Shown here piece by piece: positions 1 to 9,769 of a stretch of DNA of 25,472 bases. The stretch is taken from NCBI GenBank assembly GCA_027596945.1, contig JADGJH010000203.1, forward strand, positions 1 through 25,472, in the 5' to 3' direction. A model generated the notes under the pieces. The model searched no databases. It had not been told where the DNA came from and saw only the letters and a program-made list of their open reading frames with translations. This stretch comes from Physocladia obscura. Taxonomy: Eukaryota; Chytridiomycota; Chytridiomycetes; Chytridiales; Chytriomycetaceae. Position 1 is the first letter of the stretch; each line of letters opens with the position of its first letter. The translations under genes and the position numbers were made by a program.

Positions 1-937
1 CAAATATACAATATGCTGATGGTTTTCTGGAATTGTTTGCAGAACACATCTTGGGCTTCATCCAAAAAAGATAGAGGGTGTGTAGTGAAGTATTCCACTA
101 ACCATTGCTTTTGTAATGCAGAAAACTTGTGATTGACAACTTTTCGGGACCTTTTTGTCAACGTGGCATTTGATTTGAATTACTTAATCCATCGGGCAAT
201 TATTTGAAATGATTTTCAGAAGATTGTCCCAACCCTTTCCATTGACATGCAATGGAAATGGTAGTTGTAGAGGGCATGCGCTTGTGTGTTTGCACTGGCT
301 TGCACAGACATAACTTGAGCCCAGAGTGATTCCATTGAAAACTCGGAAAAATTGATGTTTATTTGGAAAAAAGACATTTTCAAGTGAAATGACATTATAT
401 TTGTGTCTTTTATTGTTGTTATTACCCTCCATTTCCAAATAGCCTCTATCAGTATCCTCCCAAATAGCTCAAATAGTCTTGGCTAGCTCATACCTGACGC
501 AACATAACTATAACACTATCAGGACCAGTATTATTTCCACAGCAAGCTTGTACATTGCACAAATTCAACTGCCTGCACTTAGCCTCATAAATCTTTGTTA
601 ACTTGGCAAACTTTCGCAAGTGGTGTAGATCGCAACATTCTGGAATTCAAATCACCCATCTGTCGTTTGTTGCCATTGCACGCATGACTCTTCCAACAGT
701 CGGTGTTTTTGTTGCCATTATCAACAGCACCACAAACGATACAATTTTTCTTTGCACAACAGCAATCATGAATGATCAAAAAGACATATCGGTATGTGTT
801 GATTATATATTTATGGTTATATGCTATCTGTTTGTTTTCTTTTTTTTTTTTATTTCTTTTTTCCCACCAAAGAATAAGATAAATTATCTATATTTATTTC
901 TGAATCGTATGAGGCGATGAGTAATCAAAAAGAGGTG
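1..937. other. AT-rich region with Cys-rich coding-like fragments
   Basis: No complete gene can be built here. On the minus strand, about 500-640 reads as a Cys-rich stretch (including CNVQACCGNNT) ending in CAG before a GTATGA donor-like site. An adjacent stretch at about 640-760 (KNCIVCGAVDNGNK) is open in a different frame, so the two are joined either by an unseen intron or by a frameshift. A third open minus-strand segment at 184-438 contains VCASQCKHTSACPLQL. Cys pairs and the lack of long charged helices suggest extracellular protein, but I recognise no family. It may be the 3' part of a Cys-rich secreted gene or its decayed remnant. The T-rich tract at about 838-860 is low complexity. 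Confidence 0.3.
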
Positions 938-1401
938 TCAAAAAAGGAAGAGACCGAGAAAGGCAGCAGTAACAACGAGGGACTTCCAGGACGGACGAAA
1001 AGCGGCGGAGGTGGAAGAAGCGGGTAGCGCACTGATGGTTGCGGTAATTGCAGGAGAGTTTGCAGTGGTGGATGTAGTGAATGTTGTGCTGGTTGTAATG
1101 GTCGTTAAAGAGGGCGAGTTGTAGCCGCAGATGGTATTGTTGGCTGCAGCCAGCGGGGTGGTGGCGGTGGAACTGTCCAAGAAGGAACACGTGCCAATGT
1201 CGGCCGCATTGTCGGTGCCGTTGGTGACCCAGACAAAGTAGGTGCAGTCGGCCACGATGAGACACGCCGGCCCGCACAAATCAGAATAGTCGACCACGCT
1301 GCCCAGCTCCTTGCCGCCGCTCCACGTGCACCCCGTCGCCCATGCTCCTTCCCCGCTGATGGTCCAAGTTCCTGTGAAAGCGGCCGTCATGCAATTTTTC
1401 A
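938..1401 (-). CDS. PAN/Apple-like, Ser/Thr-rich, probably GPI-anchored surface protein (last exon, 5' end unresolved)
   Basis: The minus-strand reading frame runs from a likely splice acceptor (ATTTTCAG ending at 1402) to a stop at 938, about 154 codons. Its first half has seven Cys and a pattern (ATGCTWSGGKELGSVVD, then CGPACLIVADCTYFVW, then GTCSF) that resembles fungal PAN_4/Apple-like modules, which bind protein or carbohydrate outside the cell. A Thr/Ser-rich linker, probably O-glycosylated, follows. The C-terminus is a hydrophobic tail (LVVTAAFLGLFLF) directly before the stop, typical of a GPI-anchor signal. No ATG or signal peptide lies in this exon, and the frame upstream opens only with TTG, so the first exon must lie above 1403 and I could not place it. 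The adhesive or cell-wall role is inferred; the family assignment is by eye and moderate. Confidence 0.55.
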
Positions 1402-1756
1402 CTGAAAATTCTCTCAATTTAGCGAAACTTGGAAAGCATGACTAATGAAATAATTAGATTTACTTTTTGGAAAAATAAGTTGAAAATTAATATATTGCAG
1501 AATGACAGGAGTTATTTTGAAGACCAAAAGACACATGGCATTGTTTGGTTTGACGACAATATTGACTCCAATATTTTCACCAACCCTCCTTACCATCAGA
1601 ATCTGAAAATGGCGTGTACATTCTCAGCAACAAAAATTGCCTTTACGCACTATTATTGTTGCCAATCATGATTACCTCTCAACACAATATTCCCAAATAA
1701 AACACAATCTCAAAGCTGGTTATTTTTACCACTACCTGCAGTATAAAGAGATGAAA

Positions 1757-2050
1757 TTAAATATTTTTATCAGTTGCAAACACACTCAGAATGTGTCGTG
1801 GGTGCAGGATGGGGTGAAAGGTACTAACTGTTGCAAATGTTGTAGTGGTCAATAATAATGCATTATTTCTTGCCACCGTGAGCATCTTTTCTGCAGATAT
1901 CCACACTTGCATTAAATAGTTTGTGGTTAGGGTAGTCGCTATAGTATCTGTTCCACAGCAATGTGCCAGCCTAAAAAAATTAAAAACAATAGAGAGCATC
2001 AACAGCATTTTTAAAATGCAACATATAATATCGAAATAATTTTTCAACAT
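1757..2050 (-). CDS. Possible signal-peptide exon of a Cys-containing secreted protein
   Basis: A 97-codon minus-strand frame opens with ATG at 2050. Its N-terminus is hydrophobic (a Leu/Ile-rich run followed by RLAHCCGTDT) and could be a signal peptide. An alternative reading treats the first 70 nt as untranslated or intronic, because TTTTTTTTAG at about 1974 is a good acceptor; the exon after it is also open in another frame (WNRYYSDYPNHKLFN). The CCGTDT block resembles the CCGNNT block at about 530-560 on the same strand, so the two may belong to related genes. It might be an upstream exon of the PAN-like gene at 938-1401, but I could not connect them with consistent phases. Low confidence. 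Confidence 0.2.
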   Translation of the reverse strand: MLKNYFDIICCILKMLLMLSIVFNFFRLAHCCGTDTIATTLTTNYLMQVWISAEKMLTVARNNALLLTTTTFATVSTFHPILHPRHILSVFATDKNI

Positions 2051-2225
2051 ATTGATGCAAAGCTGTTTGCTTTTTTATTATCTTCTTTGTTTCTAACTTC
2101 TTTAATTTATATTTCAGAAATATTTATTACTATTCGGGGTAAAAACATAAAATATCAAATGAATTATTGGAAGAAAAAAAAAAGAACCAAGGGATAATTA
2201 AATTTGCTAACAAAGTTAGTTGCAG

Positions 2226-4206
2226 TCAACAATGTACACTACTTTTGACACGCCTTAATCGAACATGACTGGCAAACCAATTGCCATCTAAAAGTTGCTT
2301 ATCAATACTACTACCACTATTACTGCCAATTGCAGTCTGTTTGGCTTCGATCCAAGACTCATAAATGCAATCCATTGCATTGCCCGCAGCCCATAATGCA
2401 TACATTGTCTTTGGAGAGAATGTAATATCAAAAGTGTGGTGCGCTCCAGGTACTTCCAGGTATCCAACAGGAACAGTGTTTCCTGTTTTTTTTTGGGAAT
2501 AAATAATCAATACTAGAAAATATGTATACAAAAATATATACCTCTACATAATTCAGACACAAAGTCACGAACAAATTCGGCTGGAACTATATTATCTGCA
2601 TCCTAATATTCAAAACGGAAAGAAAAAAAAAAGTTTGGTAAGCAGGTATGGACTTTTTGATTGCATGGATACTAGTTGTTTGAATCCATGCATTCTTTTT
2701 TCCTTTTCTTGGCTCGCTTTCCATTATTGCATTATTTTTCTTTATTTCTTGCTCACTACGCTAGCACTCAACTTTTGCCTTATTTTGGTATCTTTTCTGC
2801 TCGCTGCGCTTGTAAAAAAATAATGAAAATCGCTTCTCATGGAATATAGAATAAAAACTCGCATTATTTCCGTTTCGCTGATGCTCGGTTTCAAGATAAA
2901 TTTTCACTCGGCTAATTTTTTCTGGATGGTCTTCATAACTCACCCCCTGAACAATAAAAAACGGAGGAACAGAATTTTTTCGTTGATCCAAGGAAATTGT
3001 TCGAATCAAATTACTCGGATCGGCCCAATTGCTCCTACTCATTCCAAACAGGGATTGTGACTCAATTTCTGACATTCCAACAACAATTTCCATGAATATT
3101 GGAGTAGTCACGATATTCGCACGCACATGGCCAACTGCGGGATATAAAGCCAAACACGCTTGAACACTCGTATCGAAAGATTCGAATCCCGGCTGAAACT
3201 GCGGCCACCCATCGGAAGTCAAAGCAACAAGAGTGCACAAATGCCCACCAGCACTGCCTCCACTAATTGCAATGAAATCAGGATTTCCGCCGTGAATTTC
3301 GGGATTCGCTTTGGCCCACCGAATAGCGCGTTTGATATCCACAAGCATATCAATAAGACTGTATGTAGGCGCCAAACGGTAGTTGATGTTTAGGACGACC
3401 CAATTTTCGGTGCTGGCGAAATGGTAGCAGATGGGTAGGGTGGGCCGTTTGTCAAGCATGCACCATGCGCCACCGTGAACGTAAATTAGAATAGGGCGGT
3501 TGCGAAAGCCAGTTTTTTTGCGGATGACGTCCAGTTGCAGATATGGCAAGATTTTTGGGCCACCTGATGATTCTATTTCGTCGGCGGTCGCGTAAGTAAC
3601 TGTGATTTCGAAATTATTCCTGGGTGCACAATCTGTGACCAGACTGAAAATACCACTCACTGTTGCCGATGCGATCAACATCCCACGGCTTCCAAAATAG
3701 ACCAGCAAAGCCCTGCAAGATAAAACCAAGACTGATATTCACTGTTTAATAAAAAAAAGGAATATCGACGAATAAATGACGAACTTGAATGGAGAAGGGG
3801 ATGATGACAATGGCAATTGTAATGCTTTGCTCGGAGCCATGAGGCGCATTGAATCGCGGAAAGCAGAAGCAGCGTTATGGGCAGCACCGCGAACACGGAA
3901 AGAAGCGGCGAAAACGAGCAGCTGCGAAATGGCGAACAAGCGGCCAACAAAGTCCGAACGGCGCAAGCCCGACCGGCGCGTGTGCGGCAGAGGACGGCGC
4001 GCACGCACGGCGGCCAGCAGCGCCGCCACCGCGGTCCACAGACTCAGCAGCGCATCGGAGCCGCCAAGCCCGGCGCCCATCAGCGGCCAGTTGAGCCCGT
4101 ACAGCACCAGGCTGCGCCCAAACACGCGCTGCAAGGCCCCGCTTGGCACCGCCGAAACTATGCTCAGCGCGATCTGCGCCAGTTGCAGCCGAACAAGCAG
4201 CCCCAT
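2226..4206 (-). CDS. Membrane-anchored alpha/beta hydrolase (esterase/lipase-like), four exons, about 502 aa
   Basis: Exons on the minus strand are 4206-3785, 3712-2944, 2602-2542 and 2482-2226. Lengths 422+769+61+257 give 503 codons including the stop, and every phase closes. Donors are GTTCGT, GTGAGT and GTATAT; acceptors are TTGCAG, ATTAG and AACAG. The N-terminal ~110 residues are hydrophobic and Ala/Leu-rich, with probable transmembrane helices. The hydrolase core then shows the oxyanion motif HGGAW (about residue 220), the nucleophile elbow GGSAGG with Ser294, the acid motif DADNIVP (about 398-404) and the catalytic His in PGAHHTFD (about 433). This is the arrangement of HSL/BD-FAE-like serine esterases. 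The Asp and His lie in exons 3-4, so splicing of the 341-nt intron 2 is essential. The substrate is unknown; an acyl-ester hydrolase facing a membrane is inferred. Exon 1 is much more GC-rich than the rest. Confidence 0.85.
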
Positions 4207-5470
4207 CAGTTTGCTTTTTTGCTGCGTTTACTAATCTAATCAAACCAAATTTGTCTTATTCCAAACTGTCCTTGTGCCACCCAAGTGTATCATTTCAACA
4301 TCTCGCTTTCACAAACCGCTGTTTATTTATATTGGACCACTATTTCTCCAGAGGATGATAAACCTTTGCTCTTTATTACCAATCAAAAGCTGCTGGCCAT
4401 GAAACTCAAAATTTTTCTTGTATGACTTTAAAAATTATGAGGGTTTCGAAACTGTGTAAGTAATACAATAGCGATCTCATCCATAATTTAACAGCTTTTT
4501 TCTCTTGCACTAGACTTGAAATATCACATTTCGAATAGCTATTGAAACTTCTTAACATTCAGTTTGTGTTTAACAAAGCAAAAATAGCAATTTAACAAGC
4601 CTTAAAACAAGCTTAGTTTCAGACCTTGCCCATATAGATTGATATATTCTGCGGCGTTTCGGTTTCTTTTTGTTAACATCCATGCTACTTGAGACAACAA
4701 ACAATAAATCCAAATTATATCAGCACCTCAAGTGATTCTGTGCAGACATTTTCTGAGTCCAGTGTGAGTTTTCTATAATAATAAAAATACAGTTCAATCA
4801 AAGAAGAAGAAGAAGAAGAGCAAATACAGACACAGGTTCAACATAAAAATGCCAACTGATCAATACTGACTGATTCAACATTTAAATTTTCAGATTTTTT
4901 ATTTATTTTATTTTTGTATTGCTTTATGTCTAAAATTATTATAGCTTGGTTATTTTAACTGGTATGGATTTATTATTTTTGAGGTTGGGAAGAATTTTGC
5001 AGGAGGGGACAGTCATCCTCCTCCTCAGCGGAATCATGTTTGCTGTGGCAAAAAAATCTGCCTCTGTTTATAAGAAAATTGGCATGTAACAAAAACAACT
5101 TCACTCTGTCTGACTTTGATGGCTCATTGTAATTGTTCAGATAAATAGCAAAAGACAGATTGGCAAACAAACTGATTTTTTTAGCAGTAATTTGTATGAT
5201 TGTATTGTTTCAATTGTGACTTCAAATTTTAACAGTTACGAAAGATTCTGAAATTGGAAGCTATGTAAAATCACTTGTATGTGATTCATACAATCCTTTC
5301 AATCTTTTTAATCTACATCATAGTGATTTTAATGGAATTTACAGATACTGTCACTGACTTTATTACATACTAAGCAGAAATTAAAAGCAACAAAGATCAA
5401 TGTGAAATTCAGCTTAGTTGTGGCATTGCAAAACTTGATATCTACCATTTTTTTTCAATTAAATCAACCA
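4207..5470. other. AT-rich intergenic region, no gene seen
   Basis: About 1.26 kb upstream of the divergently oriented hydrolase gene. It contains a short (AGA)n microsatellite at about 4802-4819 and many short A/T runs. A 65-codon minus-strand frame at 4973-5170 has no recognisable domain and no clear splice context. I see no RNA gene. The sequence may be old repeat-derived spacer, given the repeat copy immediately to the right. Confidence 0.5.
4800..4820. repeat. (AGA)n trinucleotide microsatellite
   Basis: Six or more consecutive AGA units in intergenic DNA. Not in a reading frame of any gene I recognise. Confidence 0.85.
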
Positions 5471-5477
5471 CAAATTG

Positions 5478-5745
5478 GTAAAGTATAAAAAATTCAAGCT
5501 GTATTGAAAGATGAATTAGCTCTTTATTGAAAGAAATGACTCAATTTACTTAAAAAGTAAAGAAACAAACAGTGGACTTGCCATTTCCATCATTAAGCAA
5601 AAGCTTTGTATTAATGCAATGAAAGTTTTGGATGGGGAAGAAAATGGCAAGATTTATTTTAAAGAGTGTTTGGAATTTTTGCGATGGACGATTTTTGAAC
5701 TCTGGAAATCTAGAATAAAGAAAAAAGAGAATTCTGCTAAAAATC
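5478..5745 (+). repeat. Dispersed repeat, copy 1 (diverged)
   Basis: This segment aligns by eye with 15434-15690 in the same orientation. Shared landmarks in the same order are AATTCAAG(C/G)TGTATTGAAA, a CTCTTTATT word, GTGGACTTG versus GTGAACTTG, TCATTAAG, AAGATTTATTTTAAGA versus AAGATTTATTTTAAAGA, and AATAAAGAAAAAAGAGAATT at the right end. Copies differ by many substitutions and small indels, so the duplication is old. The second copy lies just upstream of a dead Tc1-type transposase, so this may be a non-autonomous relative or a fragment of the same element. Confidence 0.75.
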
Positions 5746-6327
5746 TTTACCATACACAATCATAAATGGAGATTGCAACAGTAATGTATTTCTGTGCAGA
5801 AGGTCCATTTGTGAGCTGCAAAAAGGTTAATAAAATTTACTTTGTTTATACATAGGCTGTAACTTGCAGAAGGTGATCTAGTCGTCAAAGTCAAATATTC
5901 AAAAGGTCAAAATGCATGCAAAGACTGAGAAACAGATTTAAATTTATAAACTTTCTAGTATCAAACTTGAAATTGAAGGGAAACAGCCATGGTTGTCATT
6001 GTCATCTGCTATTGTCACTGCTTACTTGTGCCATGCCAATTATTCGATTTGCCAAATACTCCATCCCCAAATCACTGATTCACCAAATAGCTACTTCACT
6101 GAACTGTTTTGATTTCATTATTGCTCTGGAATTGTACTGTGAAGGCTTCATAATCAAGGTGCGTTGCTTAGATTTCTGAGAGTAAAATTAACATGTTGCA
6201 TTCATGTGTGTATTGCTGACGAAACGGAACAATTGGTGTGAAGAGTCTACAGTCGCTTACAAAAAATTTTGATGCCAAACAAAAATAAAAATAAAAATTT
6301 TTGACTTCACAGCCAGAGACCCCTGCT
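5746..6327. other. AT-rich spacer downstream of the CBS-domain gene
   Basis: An 87-codon plus-strand frame (5916-6179) begins with ATG but shows no domain, signal or splice context I recognise. A TGCAGAAGGT word occurs twice about 70 bp apart (around 5796 and 5866). The A-rich tract at about 6260-6300 probably belongs to the 3' flank of the CBS gene. Nothing firm can be called. Confidence 0.4.
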
Positions 6328-7481
6328 TCACAGCACCTCTCTGATTACCCTGATCATATCGCCCAAACTCAAAACACCAGTCGGAACTCCAAATCCGTCA
6401 ACAATCCACAATCGATGTACTTTACTCTCCACAACCTTCTCAACTGCATCCCCAAACAACACATTCCCCGAAACAACCCCCTTTAATACTCTCCGATGCC
6501 CACTTCCACCACCTCTGCTATTCTTCTTCCCTACAAACTCCAAAAACTCGCCTACAGTCATTTCCTGCGACAGCAATAGCGCCTGTATCATGTCCTGTAC
6601 GTCACCGCCGGCGCGCTGGGTCGGATCGTCCGTCACTCTGTTTTCAACAACAAGCACGCGGAAATCCGACACGGAAATGGTGTCAGCAAGAATTCCAGTT
6701 TGTGCATCAATAACGGGAACAGCCATGAGATTTTGGTCTGCAAGCTGCGTAAGCACTTGAACGACGGGCGCAGTTTTTTCAACAGTCCAGAGCGTTGCTA
6801 TAGATGATGCGGTTAATTGTGCAATTGGTGTGCGAGCAAGTGCCGCGAGTTTAGTATTGATATTGTTGCTGTTGAGAAATGGCGCAAAGTTTGCAATTAT
6901 GTCCGATTGTGAACACATGTGATATCCAGGATGCACCGAAGTAGACGGAACAGAAACTGGTACGAGAAATCGGTGGACGCCTTTACTAAGCGGTTCGAGA
7001 GCAAGTTTCAATGGCAGAGAAGGGTTGGCAATCCACAAAGTTTGCGATTCTCGGTTTTGTCCAATAATGTTAACCACGCGAGTTTTCTCAGAAAATGCTT
7101 TGAACCCTTCACTGTTGTTCGTATTGTGTTTGGCGAGGAAGACAATCATGTCCAGAATCGTGATTATCCCAATGTATATGTTATTTGCGTCTTTGAATAT
7201 CGTTTGCGAACCACCTGCGCCGATCCAGTGGTCTTTTTGGCCATACACGACGATTGCTTGATTTAGTCAATGAAAAATTTTGAATTAGAAAGATGTTGCG
7301 ACGCGTTTCAATTCTTTTGGTCTTTTATTTTTTTTCTTCTTGTTTTGTTACCAGTTACGTGATTCTGATTCATCAAATGGAGTGCATTGGAAACAGAAGA
7401 ATGAGCTTCAATGTCAACAAGCGGCTTGAGTTTCTCCGGGGAAAGGAGGCTTGTGAATGTTGCAGCGGAGATGTCTGTCAT
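6328..7481 (-). CDS. CBS-domain protein, SNF4/SDS23-like, two exons, 352 aa
   Basis: Exon 1 is 7481-7352, where the ATG begins MTDISAATFTSLLSPEKLKP. A 95-nt intron follows (7351-7257; donor GTAACA, branch-like TGACTAA, acceptor TCAAG), then exon 2 (7256-6328). Lengths 130+929 give 353 codons with the stop. The join reads NHVTAIVVYG, a normal CBS strand, which supports the splice. Four CBS-like units are visible. Unit 1 spans about residues 20-90 (ending IYIGIITILDMIVFL), unit 2 about 120-170 with GVHRFLV, unit 3 about 191-247 (MAVPVIDAQTG), and unit 4 about 300-350 with VHRLWIVD and GVLSLGDMIRV. A tandem four-CBS protein with HRxxV motifs is the plan of AMPK-gamma/Snf4 and Sds23, which bind adenine nucleotides and regulate kinases or phosphatases. 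I cannot separate Snf4 from Sds23 by eye. It is divergent from the dioxygenase gene. Confidence 0.85.
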
Positions 7482-7962
7482 GAGTAATTGTTTGTCAGGA
7501 TTGTTCTTTGAGTTTCTGTTTTGAGAGAAAATATGTGCAGTTTTGAGTCACTTCGTGAGGAAGAAAGGATTCAGTGACTCAATGTGAGTTCTCTTTTTTA
7601 CATAAATGCCTCTGTAAAAAAAACTTCGGGTTTGCTTTCGCGTATTGAATTTATCGTTTGAACAAAAATATCTGCCGGAAGCGGTTACTCAAACTTGCAA
7701 ATACTGGTTAGGGTTTCTCCCTTTTGAAGGTTTCAAAACTGATGTGAAATCCAACTCAATTTCATGACTCATTCCAAGTCATTTTCGAACATTGCACTTG
7801 TTTCACATAATTCATAAACACCAGAACGAAGGAAATTTTACTTCCGAAAAAAGGGAAGCGCCAGCAAGCCAAACGAAGAATCTGGAACTAGTATTGCCAA
7901 GCAACGATTATCTCGGACGAAACCTTGCATACTGCTTACTTGCTTCAACACGACATACCACC
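7482..7962. promoter_or_regulatory. Bidirectional upstream region with three TGA(C/G)TCA sites
   Basis: This 481-bp gap separates the start codons of the CBS-domain gene (minus) and the dioxygenase-like gene (plus). It contains perfect TGAGTCA at 7544-7550 and TGACTCA at 7575-7581 and 7765-7771. That heptamer is the classic AP-1/Gcn4-type bZIP half-site pair. The first two sites are about 31 bp apart. Regulation by a bZIP factor of Gcn4 or AP-1 type is an inference from motif identity only. Confidence 0.45.
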
Positions 7963-9201
7963 ATGCTTCTCAAAGCTCTCAGCTTGCTTTCCAATGAACT
8001 ATTCACAATTCCACGGCACCACCCGTCCTCTGCAGAACTCGAACAGACTATCACGGCATTGCTTGATCGACTTAAGCTTCCTCTTTTGAATATAACCCTT
8101 GTAAGTGCTTATCCCTCTTGTCATACTAAGTCAAGACAAGAATATTTACCAACGCCACCACTACCACCACCATAAAAGCCTCCAGTTGCGCCTATCGAAT
8201 TCTACAAGATTCATGAATCGCAAGATTTCGAGATTGGCGTGTTTGTGCTGAAACAAGGGGCAACAATGCCGATTCATGACCACCCAGGAATGACAGTTTT
8301 CACGAAACTAGTGTACGGCGAGCTTCACGTTAAAAAATACGAGCTTATTCCAGCGGCAAAATCAGAGACGACAGTAATTGCAGGATTGGATGATCATGAT
8401 AACCAATGTCGATATGCGCGGATAGAAACGGATGAAATTTGTAGTAGTGATTCTCTACCATCACCAACAATTTTCAAGATAGTTCCAGGTGATGAAGGTG
8501 CAAATTTACATTCTTTTACGGCATTGTCGAAGTACGCGGTGATTTTTGACGTTATGGGACCCCCGTATGCTGATGGGGAACGCAATATAACCTATTATAG
8601 GGAAAAAATGGTATTCAAAGTCCAACCAACGATGACAACAACAAAAATAGAAGATAAAAAAGTTGAATCAATAAAACGACGGCCGCAGCAGGCGTTAAAA
8701 CGGAAGCGAGATGAAGTTAACGGTCACGGAGATGTTTTTGTTCGTTTGGACGAAAATCCAGATGATGATTTAAATCAACAATCAGCCCTGAAATACCCAA
8801 TGCTTTTACCACCATCACCGGCGTTTTCTTCATCTTCAGTTTTTGCCCGTGAACTGCCATCAAATAACCAGTCGCGGCCATCTTCAGCGTCAAAACCAGC
8901 AACACCTCCAAAAACAACTGACATAATGCCAGCACAAGCGGAAAACTTTGCATCATTATTGTTGCCACAAAAACACACAAAGATTGCTATATTGCAACCG
9001 GATGGGTCTGTGGAACTTGAAATTGTAGAACGGAAATATAATGGACTGTCTGCGAATGATTACAAAAAACTTCTCTCGAAATTTAAAACCCGGAAGCAAC
9101 GTTACGTTGCTGGTGGTATTAATAAGGCCCAGGAAGTGATAAGGGTCTGTAACAATATTGCCGCAGCTGTTGACAAAATTCTTGAAAGCATGGACATTTG
9201 A
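7963..9201 (+). CDS. Cysteamine/N-terminal cysteine dioxygenase-like protein (PCO/ADO family) with long C-terminal extension, 386 aa
   Basis: Exon 1 is 7963-8100 (46 codons, start MLLKALSLLSNELFTIPRHH) and exon 2 is 8179-9201. The 78-nt intron has donor GTAAGT and acceptor ATAAAAG, phase 0. The N-terminal ~185 residues match the PCO_ADO thiol dioxygenase fold. They include MPIHDHPGMTVF with metal-binding His79 and His81, YGELHVKKYE, the third His in GANLHSF (His157), and the end signature GPPYADGERNITYY. These non-haem iron enzymes add O2 to cysteamine or to N-terminal Cys of proteins and act as oxygen sensors in plants and animals. Family members are usually about 200-290 aa. Here about 195 extra residues follow: a basic stretch (KRRPQQALKRKRDE), a Ser/Pro-rich linker, then a compact part starting HTKIAILQPDGSVELEIV that I do not recognise. 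The extension is continuous with the catalytic frame. Confidence 0.85.
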
Positions 9202-9769
9202 AAGTTTATAATTTTATTTATTTGGGCATTAGATTGACATTTAATTTCCTTTTGTTTACTTTTTATTTTTATTTTTATTTTTTTGACGATGATATAAAGT
9301 TTCCAACTGTCAGTATCTGCCAAAAGAATCGAAAATGAGAAAGAAACTTGCCGTATTTATTCCGAGAGTATCTCTCACCTTCCAGGAAGTTTGTAGCTGT
9401 TGTTTTCCGTATTGTGTTTTGTTTGGATGACGTTCGTGAATGTATAATTTATGCCGATATTCTTTGTTGCTTCCTCTTATATTTTTTCTCTTCATATCAT
9501 ATTTCTTTCCACTTAGTCTAAGCTAAGACGCAGTTTTATTTTTTAAATTTCATAAAAGGACTGATGACTGTTTGAGCAACTGGTAACTACGTTGGTACTT
9601 CTTACACTAATAATAGAAATCAAGGAGGAGCACGAAAAGAATAACGAAATGTTTAAACTGATGAAACAAACAATGCAAAAAACAAAAATTGTGAGTTCAA
9701 CAATCAATCAATCAATCCAGTAAAAAATTTCGCTAATCTCCACGAAAACTCAAGTTCCACTCGGCTATT
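9202..9769. other. Intergenic region between dioxygenase and RBR ligase genes
   Basis: 568 bp of AT-rich sequence holding the 3' flank of the dioxygenase gene and presumably the promoter and 5' UTR of the RBR gene. A T-rich tract lies at about 9255-9285. CAATCAATCAATCAATC at about 9702-9718 is a short tetranucleotide repeat near the probable transcript leader. No gene is seen on either strand. Confidence 0.5.

Noticed and set aside
603..920. 105-codon plus-strand frame
   Set aside because: Its second half is a translated T tract. The minus strand in the same place has more protein-like Cys-rich composition.
3619..3670. GTGAGT..TTCAG pair inside hydrolase exon 2
   Set aside because: The implied intron would be about 21 nt, too short for spliceosomal removal, and the sequence is open in frame.
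3675..4243. Several long overlapping open frames on both strands
   Set aside because: They are antisense or alternate-frame shadows of the GC-rich first exon of the hydrolase. Only the frame from 4206 joins the hydrolase core with matching phase.
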